Origin: Hyphomicrobiales bacterium
GTDB taxonomy: Bacteria > Pseudomonadota > Alphaproteobacteria > Rhizobiales > Beijerinckiaceae
Direction: 5' to 3'
Length of the DNA: 64,000 bases
Assembly (NCBI GenBank): GCA_930633525.1
Contig: CAKNFP010000004.1
Coordinates: 62,001 to 126,000 of the forward strand
The number at the start of each line of letters is the position of its first letter. Position 1 is the first letter of the stretch. The position numbers and the translations under genes were made by a program. This document shows, one piece after another, positions 1 through 8,068 of the stretch. The notes below the pieces were generated by a model. It was not told the DNA's origin, searched no databases, and worked only from the letters and a program-made list of their open reading frames with translations.

Positions 1-300
1 GCGCCCGATTCGGTCCAGCTTGCGGTCAGCGCCGTTGCAAAGGGCGGGACATGCATCGTCATCGGCTTGGTGGGAGGCGAGTTCGCGCTCTCCATCCCGC
101 TGCTTCCCTTGCGCGCGATCACACTGATGGGTTCGTTCGTCGGCAGCCTCGCCGAGCTCCAGGAACTGCTCGCGCTTGCCCGCTCCGGTCAGTTGCCGCG
201 GATTCCGACCGATCAGAGAAGCCTCGAGGAAGCTGATCAATTGCTCGAGGATCTGAGACACGGGCGCGTCATCGGTCGAGGCGTCCTGACCACCGCGTGA
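1..300 (+). CDS. Zinc-type alcohol dehydrogenase, C-terminal end (gene starts before window)
   Basis: The frame is open from base 1 to the TGA at 298-300. The 99 visible residues are the end of an MDR (medium-chain dehydrogenase/reductase) protein. A late Rossmann strand (GGTCIVIGLVGG) is followed by the LPLLPLRAITLMGSFVGS stretch and a closing VIGRGVLTT, as in Zn-dependent alcohol dehydrogenases. The family reaction is NAD(P)-dependent oxidation or reduction of an alcohol or aldehyde. The zinc ligands lie outside the window, so the substrate cannot be judged. The next 200 bases carry no gene, consistent with an edge of rearranged DNA. Confidence 0.75.
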   Translation, partial: APDSVQLAVSAVAKGGTCIVIGLVGGEFALSIPLLPLRAITLMGSFVGSLAELQELLALARSGQLPRIPTDQRSLEEADQLLEDLRHGRVIGRGVLTTA

Positions 301-500
301 GCGGCGGGGCGCTGCACTTGGGCGCCGTTGAGCGCTTTCTGCTGGTTGTGCATCGCCAAGATCGTCGGTAGTTCGTGACCGCCGGCAGCATCCGCGACGC
401 CGAGCCGGTCAACCAGTAGAGCTCGTTGGGGATGTTGACGGATTGTCGAGAATGAAATTCAAGGACTCCATCATGGAGGCGTCTCGTCCGCGGTAGCCTA

Positions 501-707
501 CAAATACCACATTCCAACGCGGCCGACCGCAAGCTCGATACCGAGCCGGGGATGACGGTCGGCGTGTCCCAGATGCGACCGCGCTCGCGCGGCAGCATCC
601 ACATCGCCTCGCCAAGGCCTCAGGACGCGCCGGCGATCCGCCCCAACTTCCTGTCCGATCGCGTCGACCAGGAGGAACTGATCGGAGGTGGCGTTGCCCA
701 CTGTTAG
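501..707 (+). pseudogene. GMC oxidoreductase (choline-dehydrogenase-like) C-terminal fragment
   Basis: The plus frame from about 501 to the stop at 705-707 encodes a piece typical of the GMC oxidoreductase C-terminal domain: MTVGVSQMRPRSRGSIHI, then SPRPQDAPAIRPNFLS. The usual continuation, including the catalytic His/Asn region, is missing because the frame stops after EELIGGG. Neither the N-terminal FAD-binding domain nor a start is present. This is about 65 residues of a protein normally over 500, so it is a remnant. Bases 301-500 show no coding signal. Confidence 0.7.
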
Positions 708-753
708 CCCTCGTTCATAACTGAACTCTATTCTCGATGTGGCCCGTCCTGGA

Positions 754-1023
754 CTAGGTTGCAAACTCGTTCGGGGTAGGGCCACCGAGGCTCGTGTGCG
801 GCCGGTGGGCATTGTAATCCATCTTCCATTCTTCGATCAGCCGGCGTGCGGTCGGCAGGTTGCGGAACATGTGCTCATTGAGGCACTCGTCACGGAAGCG
901 ACCATTCAGGCTCTCGACGAAGCCCTTTTGCATCGGCTTGCCGGCGCGATGTAGTGCCACTTGACCTGGCGATCTTCCTGCCACTGCAGGATCGCCCGCG
1001 ATGTCAGCTCGGTGCCGTAGCAC
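754..1023 (-). pseudogene. IS3-family transposase OrfB fragment, frameshifted
   Basis: The minus strand encodes the end of an IS3-family integrase-core transposase: [20 protein letters not shown], then [12 protein letters not shown]. It contains the final catalytic Glu of the DDE triad. Upstream of GKPMQ the homology jumps frame: a second frame reads [19 protein letters not shown]. One base has therefore been lost near base 951. No OrfA, first Asp region or terminal repeats are visible. It is an inactive remnant. Confidence 0.8.
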
Positions 1024-1191
1024 ATTGGGAAGAGGCTCAACCGTTGGCTGGCGGCGCGCGACGGTGTCCTGGTCTAGGGCTGGTCAAGCTTGACCGAAAG
1101 TCACTCTCCCAAACGGTCGTTTATGCGAGAGCCGCAGCCCGATCGTAACCATGGCTGAGTTACCCAGCGTAGAGTGTCGCAGAACTCGATT

Positions 1192-1235
1192 GCAAAACCT
1201 CCTTCTCATGAGACCATCCTTGAGATGAGTTTTGC
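1192..1235. repeat. Imperfect inverted repeat upstream of resolvase, possible recombination (res) subsite
   Basis: GCAAAA (1192-1197) pairs with TTTTGC (1230-1235), and CTCAT (1205-1209) pairs with ATGAG (1225-1229). The perfect palindrome TCTCATGAGA lies inside at 1204-1213. It sits 12 bases before the resolvase ATG. Serine resolvases commonly bind inverted sites just upstream of their own gene, so a res or operator role is plausible. This is inferred from position and symmetry only. Confidence 0.4.
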
Positions 1236-1247
1236 GAGGGAGGCAGC

Positions 1248-1814
1248 ATGCAGATCGGGTACGCGCGCGTTTCGGGATCGTCTCAAGATCATGCCTTGCA
1301 GCTCGACGCATTGAACGCCGCCGGCTGCGAGCGGATATTTATCGAGACGGCGAGTGGCCTAAAGGCGGACCGCCCCGAATTGCAGAAGCTCCTCGATCAT
1401 GTTCGGCCTGGCGACCTGATCAATATCTACTCGTTGTCGCGCCTGGCCCGATCGATCCGCCACCTGCTCGAATTGGCTGAAGACCTGCGAGCGCGGAACG
1501 TCGGCCTTAAGTCTCTCACCGAAGGTTTCGACACGTCCAGTCCGGCAGGAAGGTTTATGTTCAATGTGCTCGGATCGTTGAGTCAGATGGAGGTCGAGCT
1601 TCTCAGAGAGCGGACGCACGCCGGTCTTCGAGCCGCGCGCGCAAGAGGTCGCGTCGGCGGCCGACCGAAGGTGCTCGACGCGGTCAAGCTCAGGGTTGTG
1701 AAAACGCTGATTGCCGAGGGCACCATGACCATGGCCGAGATCGCCGATCACGTTCAAGTCGCGCCCAGCACGATCTACCGGTCGGTGAGGGGAGGTCGAA
1801 GCGCTTTGTTCTGA
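1248..1814 (+). CDS. Serine recombinase (resolvase/invertase family)
   Basis: The 188-residue protein has the resolvase catalytic domain followed by a C-terminal helix-turn-helix. YARVS at residues 5-9 supplies the nucleophile Ser9. The conserved SLSRLARS segment and the long helix (LGSLSQMEVELLRERT) follow. The C-terminus (MAEIADHVQVAPSTIYRSV) is the DNA-binding helix-turn-helix. It cuts and rejoins DNA through a phosphoserine intermediate, usually to resolve transposon cointegrates or plasmid dimers. The RBS GAGGGAGG precedes the ATG. No transposase of matching type is adjacent, so it is either an orphan of a lost Tn3-like element or part of a small replicon with the following gene. Confidence 0.9.
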   Translation: MQIGYARVSGSSQDHALQLDALNAAGCERIFIETASGLKADRPELQKLLDHVRPGDLINIYSLSRLARSIRHLLELAEDLRARNVGLKSLTEGFDTSSPAGRFMFNVLGSLSQMEVELLRERTHAGLRAARARGRVGGRPKVLDAVKLRVVKTLIAEGTMTMAEIADHVQVAPSTIYRSVRGGRSALF

Positions 1815-2243
1815 CGATCCGAGAGGTGGTCGTCCTGCTTCAGGCGCGGACGAGAGTCAGTCGAATTCGACCCCTCGATGCGTTGCCGCCCATTGCTGTC
1901 ATTCGCCCGGTTAGGAAGGCCGCCTGCGGCGGCGGGGCATCCATCTCCATCTCGAGCCGACGACGTCATTCATCTCAATCTCGCCGCGAGGTCTTCGAGG
2001 TCGAGGCGCGAAGCCTCGGCTGAGAAGCCGAAGTGGCACGCGGATCCCGCTTGCGGGAGCGGCGTCATATCAAGCCAGGATTAGAGCCTAGCGCATTCAT
2101 CCTGACGAGGGGCGCGGGCGCGCCCCGTCGTGCCGCTTCCGCCAGCTTCGCGCTTTCGCCCTGCGGGCTCCAGCACTCGATGCCGTCGCGGCGAAACCCA
2201 CCAACGAAGTAAATTGAGATCTAGGGCTCGATGCGTGTACGAA
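1815..2243. other. Non-coding stretch after resolvase
   Basis: About 430 bases without a convincing gene. Short open frames on both strands lack homology or start signals. The sequence is GC-rich to about 2200 and then turns distinctly AT-rich toward the promoter-like inverted repeat at 2244-2289. Confidence 0.5.
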
Positions 2244-2289
2244 TAAATCTGTCATCGCTTGTTATATAAGAGGGCGAGTGACAGATTTA
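2244..2289. promoter_or_regulatory. 11-bp perfect inverted repeat bracketing a -10-like box
   Basis: TAAATCTGTCA (2244-2254) and TGACAGATTTA (2279-2289) are exact reverse complements separated by 24 bases. The spacer holds TTATATAAG, a good -10-like element, and the repeat ends 16 bases before the ATG of the P-loop protein at 2306. The layout suggests an operator that brackets the promoter, probably bound by a dimeric regulator. A replication-iteron role is an alternative, but only two half-sites are present. Confidence 0.55.
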
Positions 2290-2305
2290 ATTACGGATAT
2301 TATCT

Positions 2306-3751
2306 ATGGATATTACGGTATACGAAGGCTCTCCCGGTAGCAGGAAGACGTTGACCCTGCTCGATGCGATCGTTTCCACTCCCGGTCGGAACATCATCGC
2401 GTTTCCGCGCACTGAACTGATCGACGAGCAGGCCGCCTATTGCGCGAGTAAGGCCATTGAGCTCGGCGCACGTCCGTCGATCGTCGCCCGCCACTCGAAG
2501 CAGGACAGCAAGCGCGGACAGATCGTTCGCCAGATCGAGGACACCCTGCGGAGCAAAGCCGCCGAGGACCATGTGCTGCTGATGATCACGCACGCGTCTC
2601 TGCTCGAGCTCGATCCCGCGTTGCTCGCGGGCTGGCACGTCGCGGTGGACGAGAATTTGGACGCGGCTGTCGTATCTGGGACATTCGCGGCCACTGCTAC
2701 GTGGAGCGTCCTGGCTCGTCATTTTCGTCTTGAGCCAGTTCCTAGTGCTCGGGTCTGGCAGGTCATCCCGCGCGATGATGTGGCCGCGTTGACCCGGCGC
2801 GAAATCGCGGCCGAAGGGGAGGGCGACCTTCAGCGGTTCCTTACATATGCGCGCAACTCGCGCCGCGCCGTGTTCGTCGATATCGGCGACTGGAAGGATG
2901 CCAAGTCCGGCCGCAAAGTCGGATGGTGGTCGATCTGGACGCCGCTGGTCCTGGATCAGTGTGAATCGGTGACGTTCACGGCGGCTGGGTTCTTCGAGAG
3001 CCTGCCTTACCGGGCGACGCAATGGCTCGCCTCCGAGGCGCTTGAGCCCAATCGGATTGACCTCGGGACTGGTATCTCGCGTGCGCACGCACGTGTACGT
3101 GTTCACTACTACACGCGGCACGCCGGTTCGACCGAATGGTGGAAGACCCACGAGGGCAGCAAATGTCTGGTGAGGATCTCGGAGCATCAGGCGCGGATCG
3201 GTAGCGTGGGCTATTGGTCGTGCAACCCCGAGATCAGGACCTTCTTCTGCCACCGTTTCGATGGGGTCCACTGCAAGCCGCGTCAGGCCGGTACGAACAG
3301 CCTGATCGAGCATCGCTCGTGCCTGTACATCTATTCGGCAAAGGCGCAGTCCGGCGATGGACCGATCATGGATTTGCTTGGTCTCGATCGGCTTGACGTT
3401 CGGAGGGCGCGGGAGTTCGAGGATGTGCGCCAATTCGCGTTGCGCGGAGCCCTTCGTCGCCCGGACTTCGACGGCGACTACGACGTGTACTTGTACGATC
3501 AAGCTCAGGCCGAAGATCTGACCGGCTACCTGCGCCAGATCGGCATCGTTGATGTCGAACTCGTGCCGGTCGAGGGTTTGGGGATTATGGAGGAGGAGCG
3601 GCCGAGCGCGGTTTCGTTCGACAAGAGGGTGCCGCTGACCGACAGCGAGAAGCGGGATCGGAACACTGAAAATCAGCGCAGGAGGAGGGCCGACATCAAG
3701 GCGCTGGAGGAGGCGCAGGGGATCGTGCGGCGGAGGAGGGGGAGGCCGTAG
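2306..3751 (+). CDS. P-loop helicase-like protein of unknown function
   Basis: The 481-residue protein opens with a Walker-A-like loop (EGSPGSRKT, residues 7-15). A segment resembling helicase motif Ia (IIAFPRTELIDEQ) follows, then a Walker-B-like VAVDENLD near residue 115. LLMITHASLLELD just before it resembles the strand preceding a DEAD-type motif. The tail is strongly basic (RRRRADIKAL and RRRRGRP). This fits a superfamily-2-like ATPase such as those on phages and small plasmids, but no family is recognised with certainty. Together with the preceding resolvase and the inverted-repeat promoter it may be a replication or maintenance protein of a captured replicon. That is inference only. 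Confidence 0.55.
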   Translation: MDITVYEGSPGSRKTLTLLDAIVSTPGRNIIAFPRTELIDEQAAYCASKAIELGARPSIVARHSKQDSKRGQIVRQIEDTLRSKAAEDHVLLMITHASLLELDPALLAGWHVAVDENLDAAVVSGTFAATATWSVLARHFRLEPVPSARVWQVIPRDDVAALTRREIAAEGEGDLQRFLTYARNSRRAVFVDIGDWKDAKSGRKVGWWSIWTPLVLDQCESVTFTAAGFFESLPYRATQWLASEALEPNRIDLGTGISRAHARVRVHYYTRHAGSTEWWKTHEGSKCLVRISEHQARIGSVGYWSCNPEIRTFFCHRFDGVHCKPRQAGTNSLIEHRSCLYIYSAKAQSGDGPIMDLLGLDRLDVRRAREFEDVRQFALRGALRRPDFDGDYDVYLYDQAQAEDLTGYLRQIGIVDVELVPVEGLGIMEEERPSAVSFDKRVPLTDSEKRDRNTENQRRRRADIKALEEAQGIVRRRRGRP

Positions 3752-3989
3752 CGGCTTCTTGGGTTACATGCTGCTCTCGAACTAGCGCGTGCAACGGGCT
3801 CGCCATCGGGAGGGGCGGCAGCATCCTGAAATCAGCTATCAACTGAGCGGATTGGTCCTTTGCTGACTTTCAGAATGACCGCATTGCGGCAACTCAAGTT
3901 TGCGCAGCAGTGGTGCGTTCGAAGCCTGCCCGTAGCCAGCTTTGGACATGCGCTAGTTTGCTATGCGATGACGCCAAACTGGAGTGCGC

Positions 3990-4547
3990 CCCAGCGGCTC
4001 GGCCAGTATCCGCACGAGCTCTCAGGCGGGCTGCGCCAGCGGGTCATGATCGCGATGGCGCTGATGTGCGGGCCCGACCTGATCGTCGCCGACGAACCGA
4101 CCACGGCGCTCGACGTCACGGTGCAGGCCGAGCTCCTGCATCTGCTGATGGAGCTGCAGAAGGAGTTCGGCATGGGGCTGGTGCTGATCACGCATGATCT
4201 CGGCATCGTCTCGCGCATCGCCGACCGCATCTGCGTGATGTATGCCGGCCAGGTCGTCGAAAGCGGGACGCCCGCGCAGATCTTCGGCAGCTCCCGACAC
4301 CCCCAAAACGACGGGCCTGATGCGTTGCCTGCCCAGCAATGCGCGCAGCGGCGAGGCCCATCTGGCGACGATCCGCGGCACGGTGCCGTCGCTCCTCGGC
4401 GAGCTGCGCGGCTGCCGCTTCCGCGAGCGCTGCGACCTCGCGCGCCCCGCCTGCGACGACGATATCGCCTTGCTTGAGCACCCGGGCGGGCATCTCGCGC
4501 GCTGCATCGTGACCGCTGAGGAGACCAGCCATGCCTCCGGTGCCTGA
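3990..4547 (+). pseudogene. Dipeptide/oligopeptide ABC ATPase (DppD-like), truncated and frameshifted
   Basis: Homology begins abruptly at [11 protein letters not shown]. The signature motif, Walker B ([13 protein letters not shown]) and H-loop (LVLITHDLG) are present, but the Walker A half is absent. Near base 4300 the frame shifts: the oligopeptide-transporter C-terminal domain continues in another frame ([18 protein letters not shown] to LARCIVTAEE) to the stop at 4545-4547. The upstream 3752-3989 shows no ABC homology, so a rearrangement joint lies near 3990. The product cannot be functional. The next ATPase starts inside its 3' end, as in normal dppDF operons. Confidence 0.85.
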
Positions 4548-5376
4548 CAACACGACCGATGGACCGGTCTTCGAGCTGCGCGACGTCCGCAAGACTTATC
4601 ATGTCCGGGACGGCGCCTGGCGACGGCGCCCGCTTCATGCCGTCGAAGGGGTCAGCCTGACCGTGAACCGCAGGGAGGTCCTCGGCATCGTCGGCGAATC
4701 GGGCTCCGGCAAGACGACCCTCGCCAAGCTCATGCTGGGGCTGACTCAGCCGACTAGCGGGGACGCGCTGCTGCACGGCCGCTCGATGGAGACGATCGAC
4801 CGCCGGCAGGTTTCGCGGGAGGTGCAGTTCGTCTTCCAGGATCCGTACTCCTCGCTGAACCCGTCGCGCTCGATCGAGGATGCCGTCGCCCATCCGTTGC
4901 GCCTGCACGGCATGGGCAGCCGGCTTGAGCAGTTGAAGCGCGCGCACGATCTCCTCGACCTCGTCGGGCTGCCGAAGCGTACGCATGCAGCCTTTCCGGG
5001 CCAGCTCTCGGGCGGGCAGCGCCAGCGCGTCGTCATCGCGCGAGCATTGTCCCTGCGGCCCGGCGCCCTGATCTGCGACGAGCCGACATCGGCGCTCGAC
5101 GTATCGGTGCAGGCGCAGATCCTCAATCTGCTCCACGACCTGCGCAAGGAGCTGAAACTGACCTACGTCTTCATCAGCCATAACCTCGAGGTGATGGAGC
5201 ACATCGCGGAGAACATCGCTGTGGTCTACCGCGGAAAGATCGTCGAATACGGACCCAAGGCCGAGATATTCGACAACGCGCAGGAACCTTATACGCGGCG
5301 GCTGCTGGCCTCGGCGATGACGGTCGCACCGGGCGCCGGCATTCCCCGGCTGGAAGCCCTGCCTAAGGCACGATAG
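4531..5376 (+). CDS. Dipeptide/oligopeptide ABC transporter ATP-binding protein (DppF/OppF type)
   Basis: This is a 281-residue ABC ATPase with complete motifs: Walker A (GESGSGKTT) near residue 55, Q-loop (FVFQDPYSSLNP), signature (LSGGQRQR), Walker B (ALICDEPTSALD) and H-loop (YVFISHNLE). The paired aromatic/SSLNP Q-loop is typical of peptide and nickel importers. It would hydrolyse ATP to power uptake by a membrane complex, but the partner ATPase is broken and no permease or binding protein is left here. It therefore looks like an orphan of a destroyed operon. It overlaps the upstream pseudogene by 17 bases. It is slightly shorter than the usual 320 or so residues. Confidence 0.88.
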   Translation: MPPVPDNTTDGPVFELRDVRKTYHVRDGAWRRRPLHAVEGVSLTVNRREVLGIVGESGSGKTTLAKLMLGLTQPTSGDALLHGRSMETIDRRQVSREVQFVFQDPYSSLNPSRSIEDAVAHPLRLHGMGSRLEQLKRAHDLLDLVGLPKRTHAAFPGQLSGGQRQRVVIARALSLRPGALICDEPTSALDVSVQAQILNLLHDLRKELKLTYVFISHNLEVMEHIAENIAVVYRGKIVEYGPKAEIFDNAQEPYTRRLLASAMTVAPGAGIPRLEALPKAR

Positions 5377-5468
5377 ACGAAGAACAGAGCTGGCTCGGGG
5401 AAAATGGACAGGTCGGGTAAGTGGAGTTTCTGCCTGAACGCGGCATGATGGCCGCGACAGGAGAAACC

Positions 5469-5603
5469 ATGACGAAACGACCGCGGCGGAACCACACGTC
5501 GGCCTTCAAGGCGAAGGTGGCCCTTGCAGCCGTGAAGGGCGGGAAGACGATCGTCGAGCTGGCGCAGCAGTTCGAAGTGCATGCGAACCAGATCACGCCG
5601 TAG
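5469..5603 (+). pseudogene. IS3-family OrfA fragment
   Basis: The ATG at 5469 begins MTKRPRRNHTSAFKAKVALA, the classic N-terminus of an IS3-family OrfA helix-turn-helix protein, followed by TIVELAQQFEVHANQIT. The frame stops at 5601-5603, where OrfA normally continues (QWK...). Only about 44 residues of roughly 95 remain, and no OrfB follows. A start 48 bases upstream is open but the family start is this ATG. Confidence 0.8.
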
Positions 5604-5650
5604 CGCAATCAGCGGAAGTCAACCGGCGTCGCGCGACCGACAGACGTCCA

Positions 5651-6586
5651 TCACGCTGGCGACGGCATGGCTGTCGCTGCCGTCTTGCCCTTGAAGTCGG
5701 TGATGACCTCGCCGATCAGCGCCCGTAGCCAGCGGTGTGCGGGATCGTGCCGGTAGCGGACGTGCCAGGCCATTTCCACGGGAAAGCTGCCGAGGTCGAC
5801 CGGGGCGGGCAGGATCTTCAGCCGGGGGTCGTGCATCAGCCGCCTGCAGATGAGCGAGGGCAGGGTGGCGCAGTAGTCGGTCACCGCCACCATCTCGGCT
5901 ACCGCGAAGAAATTGGTCACGGAAATCGCGACGTCGCGCTTAAGCTGCTGCTGCGCCAGCGCCTGGAACAGCCCGGCGCGCATCCGGCCAGGCGGCACGA
6001 TGTTGACGTGCTTCATCGTCTCAAACTGCTCGCGCGTCATGGCATCGCCGATGGCCGGATGCTCGGCGCGGACGGCGCAGGCGAGCCCTTCATCCATCAG
6101 GTGCTGGACGACGAGGTTGTCGGGCGGATCGACGATGCGGCCCAGCACGAGCGCCGTCGTGCCCGACACGACGCCTGTTTCCACAAGATCGTTGCCGTAG
6201 GGCGTCAGGCGGAGCTTTATGCCGGGCGCGACCTTCTCCAGGCGCGCCAAGACAGCGGGGACGAGGACGAACTCGATATAGCCGTTCGGCGCGATCGTGA
6301 AGAGCCGTTCGGCGTGTGCGGGGTCGAAGGCCTGCTGACCGAGGACCGCGTCGTCGAGCTGCGCGAGTGCCTCGGCGATTAGCGGTGAGAGCTCAAGCGC
6401 GATCGGGGTCGGCTGGATGCCATAGCGCTCGCGGACGAACAGCTGGTCCTGAAGCATCTGTCGTAGACGCGACAGGGCGTTAGACAGGGCGGGCTGCGTC
6501 ATACCCATGCGCTCGGCAGCCCGAGTGACGCTGCGCTCCTCCATCAACGCGACGAAGATCGGCAGCAGGTTCAGATCGTAGCGCAT
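5651..6586 (-). CDS. LysR-family transcriptional regulator
   Basis: The 311-residue protein has the N-terminal LysR winged helix-turn-helix (DLNLLPIFVALMEERSVTRA, then MGMTQPALSNALSRLRQML at about residues 4-45). A periplasmic-binding-like effector domain follows, with NodD/NahR-type features. It is transcribed away from the DJ-1 gene at 6700, with a 113-base shared control region holding a palindrome at 6599-6614. This is the classic LysR layout, so it probably activates the 6700-9214 redox cassette in response to an unknown small molecule and represses itself. It is full length for the family. Confidence 0.92.
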   Translation of the reverse strand: MRYDLNLLPIFVALMEERSVTRAAERMGMTQPALSNALSRLRQMLQDQLFVRERYGIQPTPIALELSPLIAEALAQLDDAVLGQQAFDPAHAERLFTIAPNGYIEFVLVPAVLARLEKVAPGIKLRLTPYGNDLVETGVVSGTTALVLGRIVDPPDNLVVQHLMDEGLACAVRAEHPAIGDAMTREQFETMKHVNIVPPGRMRAGLFQALAQQQLKRDVAISVTNFFAVAEMVAVTDYCATLPSLICRRLMHDPRLKILPAPVDLGSFPVEMAWHVRYRHDPAHRWLRALIGEVITDFKGKTAATAMPSPA

Positions 6587-6598
6587 GCAGTCATCCTG

Positions 6599-6614
6599 TC
6601 AGACGTATATCTGA
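6599..6614. promoter_or_regulatory. Candidate LysR operator in divergent promoter
   Basis: TCAGA (6599-6603) and TCTGA (6610-6614) are inverted around CGTATA. A further TCAGA lies a few bases on (6618-6622). It is 13 bases upstream of the LysR ATG on the minus strand and about 90 bases before the DJ-1 gene. The dyad in a divergent LysR promoter suggests a recognition site. The exact T-N11-A box is not resolved. Confidence 0.45.
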
Positions 6615-6699
6615 AATCAGAAAAATGGACTTCTAGAATATGTCAACGGGGCCCATTTCCCATCCATCGGCTACGGACGCCGCGAACATGGAGTTTTAG

Positions 6700-7494
6700 A
6701 TGAGCAAGGGTCAGGTTCTCGTTCTTGGATCGAACGCGACGCAGATCGGTCTGCGTGGCGGCGGTACCGCGACGGTCGGTCAGTACCTCAACGAGACGGC
6801 GGTCCCCGCGCTGGCTCTGCTCGACGCCGGCTATGACATCGTTCTCGCCACGCCCAATGGGACCAAGCCGCACATCGACGCCGTCTCCGTTTCGGTTGAT
6901 CATTTTGGCGGCGATGAGACGGCATTCCAGCGCGCCAAGGACTTTTTTGCCAGCCACCCGGCGATGAACGACGTGCGTACGCTGAAATCGGTCGTCGACG
7001 AGGGGCTGGACGGCTTCGTTGGCGTGTTCGTGCCGGGAGGTCACGCGCCCATCGTCGACCTGATGGTGGACCGCGATGCGGGCACGATCCTCCGTCACTT
7101 CCACGCGGCAGCCAAGCCGACCGCGCTCCTCTGCCACGGACCGGTGGTCGTTGTCGCCGCGCTCGAGGATGCTTCGGCCTTCCGCAAGGCGCTGGAGGAA
7201 GGCGATGACGCCGGTGCGGCCGACCTGGCGCGAGACTGGATCTACGCGGGCTACCGCATGACCGTCTTTTCGGCGAGCGAGGAGAAGATCGCTGAGGAGC
7301 AAGTGCTGAAGGGCGAGCTCTACTTCGACATGGAAAAGGCGCTGCGGTCGGCCGGTGGCGACGTCTCTGTCACCGACAGGAACTTCGCTTCGAATGTCGT
7401 CGTGGACCGGCAGCTGATCACGGGTCAGAATCCGGCGTCGGACCGGGCCATGGCCGACGCGTTGATCGAAGCCCTCGATCGCGCCGCTGCGTGA
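6700..7494 (+). CDS. DJ-1/PfpI family protein
   Basis: The 264-residue protein has the flavodoxin-like DJ-1/PfpI fold. The nucleophile elbow is ALLCHGPV with the catalytic Cys, and FVPGGHAPIVDL contributes the Glu/His region. Members act as glyoxalase III, deglycase, chaperone or amidotransferase-like hydrolases. Its position in a cassette with ABM and SDR proteins under a LysR gene points to carbonyl or quinone stress or xenobiotic turnover. The ATG is preceded by GGAG (ATGGAGTTTTAG). The protein is near the long end for the family, similar to the Hsp31-like branch. Confidence 0.88.
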   Translation: MSKGQVLVLGSNATQIGLRGGGTATVGQYLNETAVPALALLDAGYDIVLATPNGTKPHIDAVSVSVDHFGGDETAFQRAKDFFASHPAMNDVRTLKSVVDEGLDGFVGVFVPGGHAPIVDLMVDRDAGTILRHFHAAAKPTALLCHGPVVVVAALEDASAFRKALEEGDDAGAADLARDWIYAGYRMTVFSASEEKIAEEQVLKGELYFDMEKALRSAGGDVSVTDRNFASNVVVDRQLITGQNPASDRAMADALIEALDRAAA

Positions 7495-7565
7495 GTACCA
7501 GGATGACCGGCGGGGCGCTCAGGATGCGCCCCGCTTCGGATATGACCAGGACAAGGAACGGTGCC

Positions 7566-7862
7566 ATGACCGCCAACGTGAAGATCGTCGCCGTCCTCAC
7601 CGCCCGTGCGGATACCGTCGACCGCCTGCGCGCTCTGCTCGACGCCATGCTAAAGCCGAGCCGTGCCGAACCGGGCAATCTGCGCTACGATCTCTGGCGG
7701 GACCAGAGCGATCCGTACCGTTTCGTGCTCGATGAGCTGTACGCGGACGCGGATGCGGTCGCCGCCCACCGCGCGACGCCCCACTTCCAGAACTACCTAT
7801 CTCGGATCGGCGATCTGGCCGAGCGCACCGCGTTTGTCCTCAACCCTGTCTCAGCAACCTGA
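7566..7862 (+). CDS. Antibiotic-biosynthesis-monooxygenase (ABM/YgiN-like) protein
   Basis: About 98 residues from the ATG at 7566 (MTANVKIVAVLTARADTVD). They form one ferredoxin-like ABM domain with the hallmark EPGNLRYDLWRDQSDPYRFV, then HRATPHFQNYL. ABM proteins are small cytoplasmic cofactor-free oxygenases, often acting on quinols. The frame is open upstream to 7491, but those residues are not family-like and AAGGAACG precedes the chosen ATG. A GC-rich inverted repeat at about 7513-7533 sits between this gene and the DJ-1 stop. Bases 7863-8068 hold only a 39-codon frame of no known family. Confidence 0.85.
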   Translation: MTANVKIVAVLTARADTVDRLRALLDAMLKPSRAEPGNLRYDLWRDQSDPYRFVLDELYADADAVAAHRATPHFQNYLSRIGDLAERTAFVLNPVSAT

Positions 7863-8068
7863 GGATGGTGCGAATGGGCAAGCCTGAAGAATGGGCGGGT
7901 TCGGCACGGCTTGTACAGGCGTTCGACACAGATGCGTTGCGGATGATCAGCCTGTTGGCACTTGCGCTTCGCGTGGGTCTCTAGGGCCTCATTCATCCAC
8001 GCGGCTACCGCTCGGGCGGAGCCGCGATCCGGCGAAAAATCAACATCTGAAATGAAGGAAACACAGCC

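Noticed and set aside
2300..3502. 400-codon minus-strand frame opposite the P-loop protein
   Set aside because: No start signal or family motif. The plus strand has a promoter-like repeat and a P-loop.
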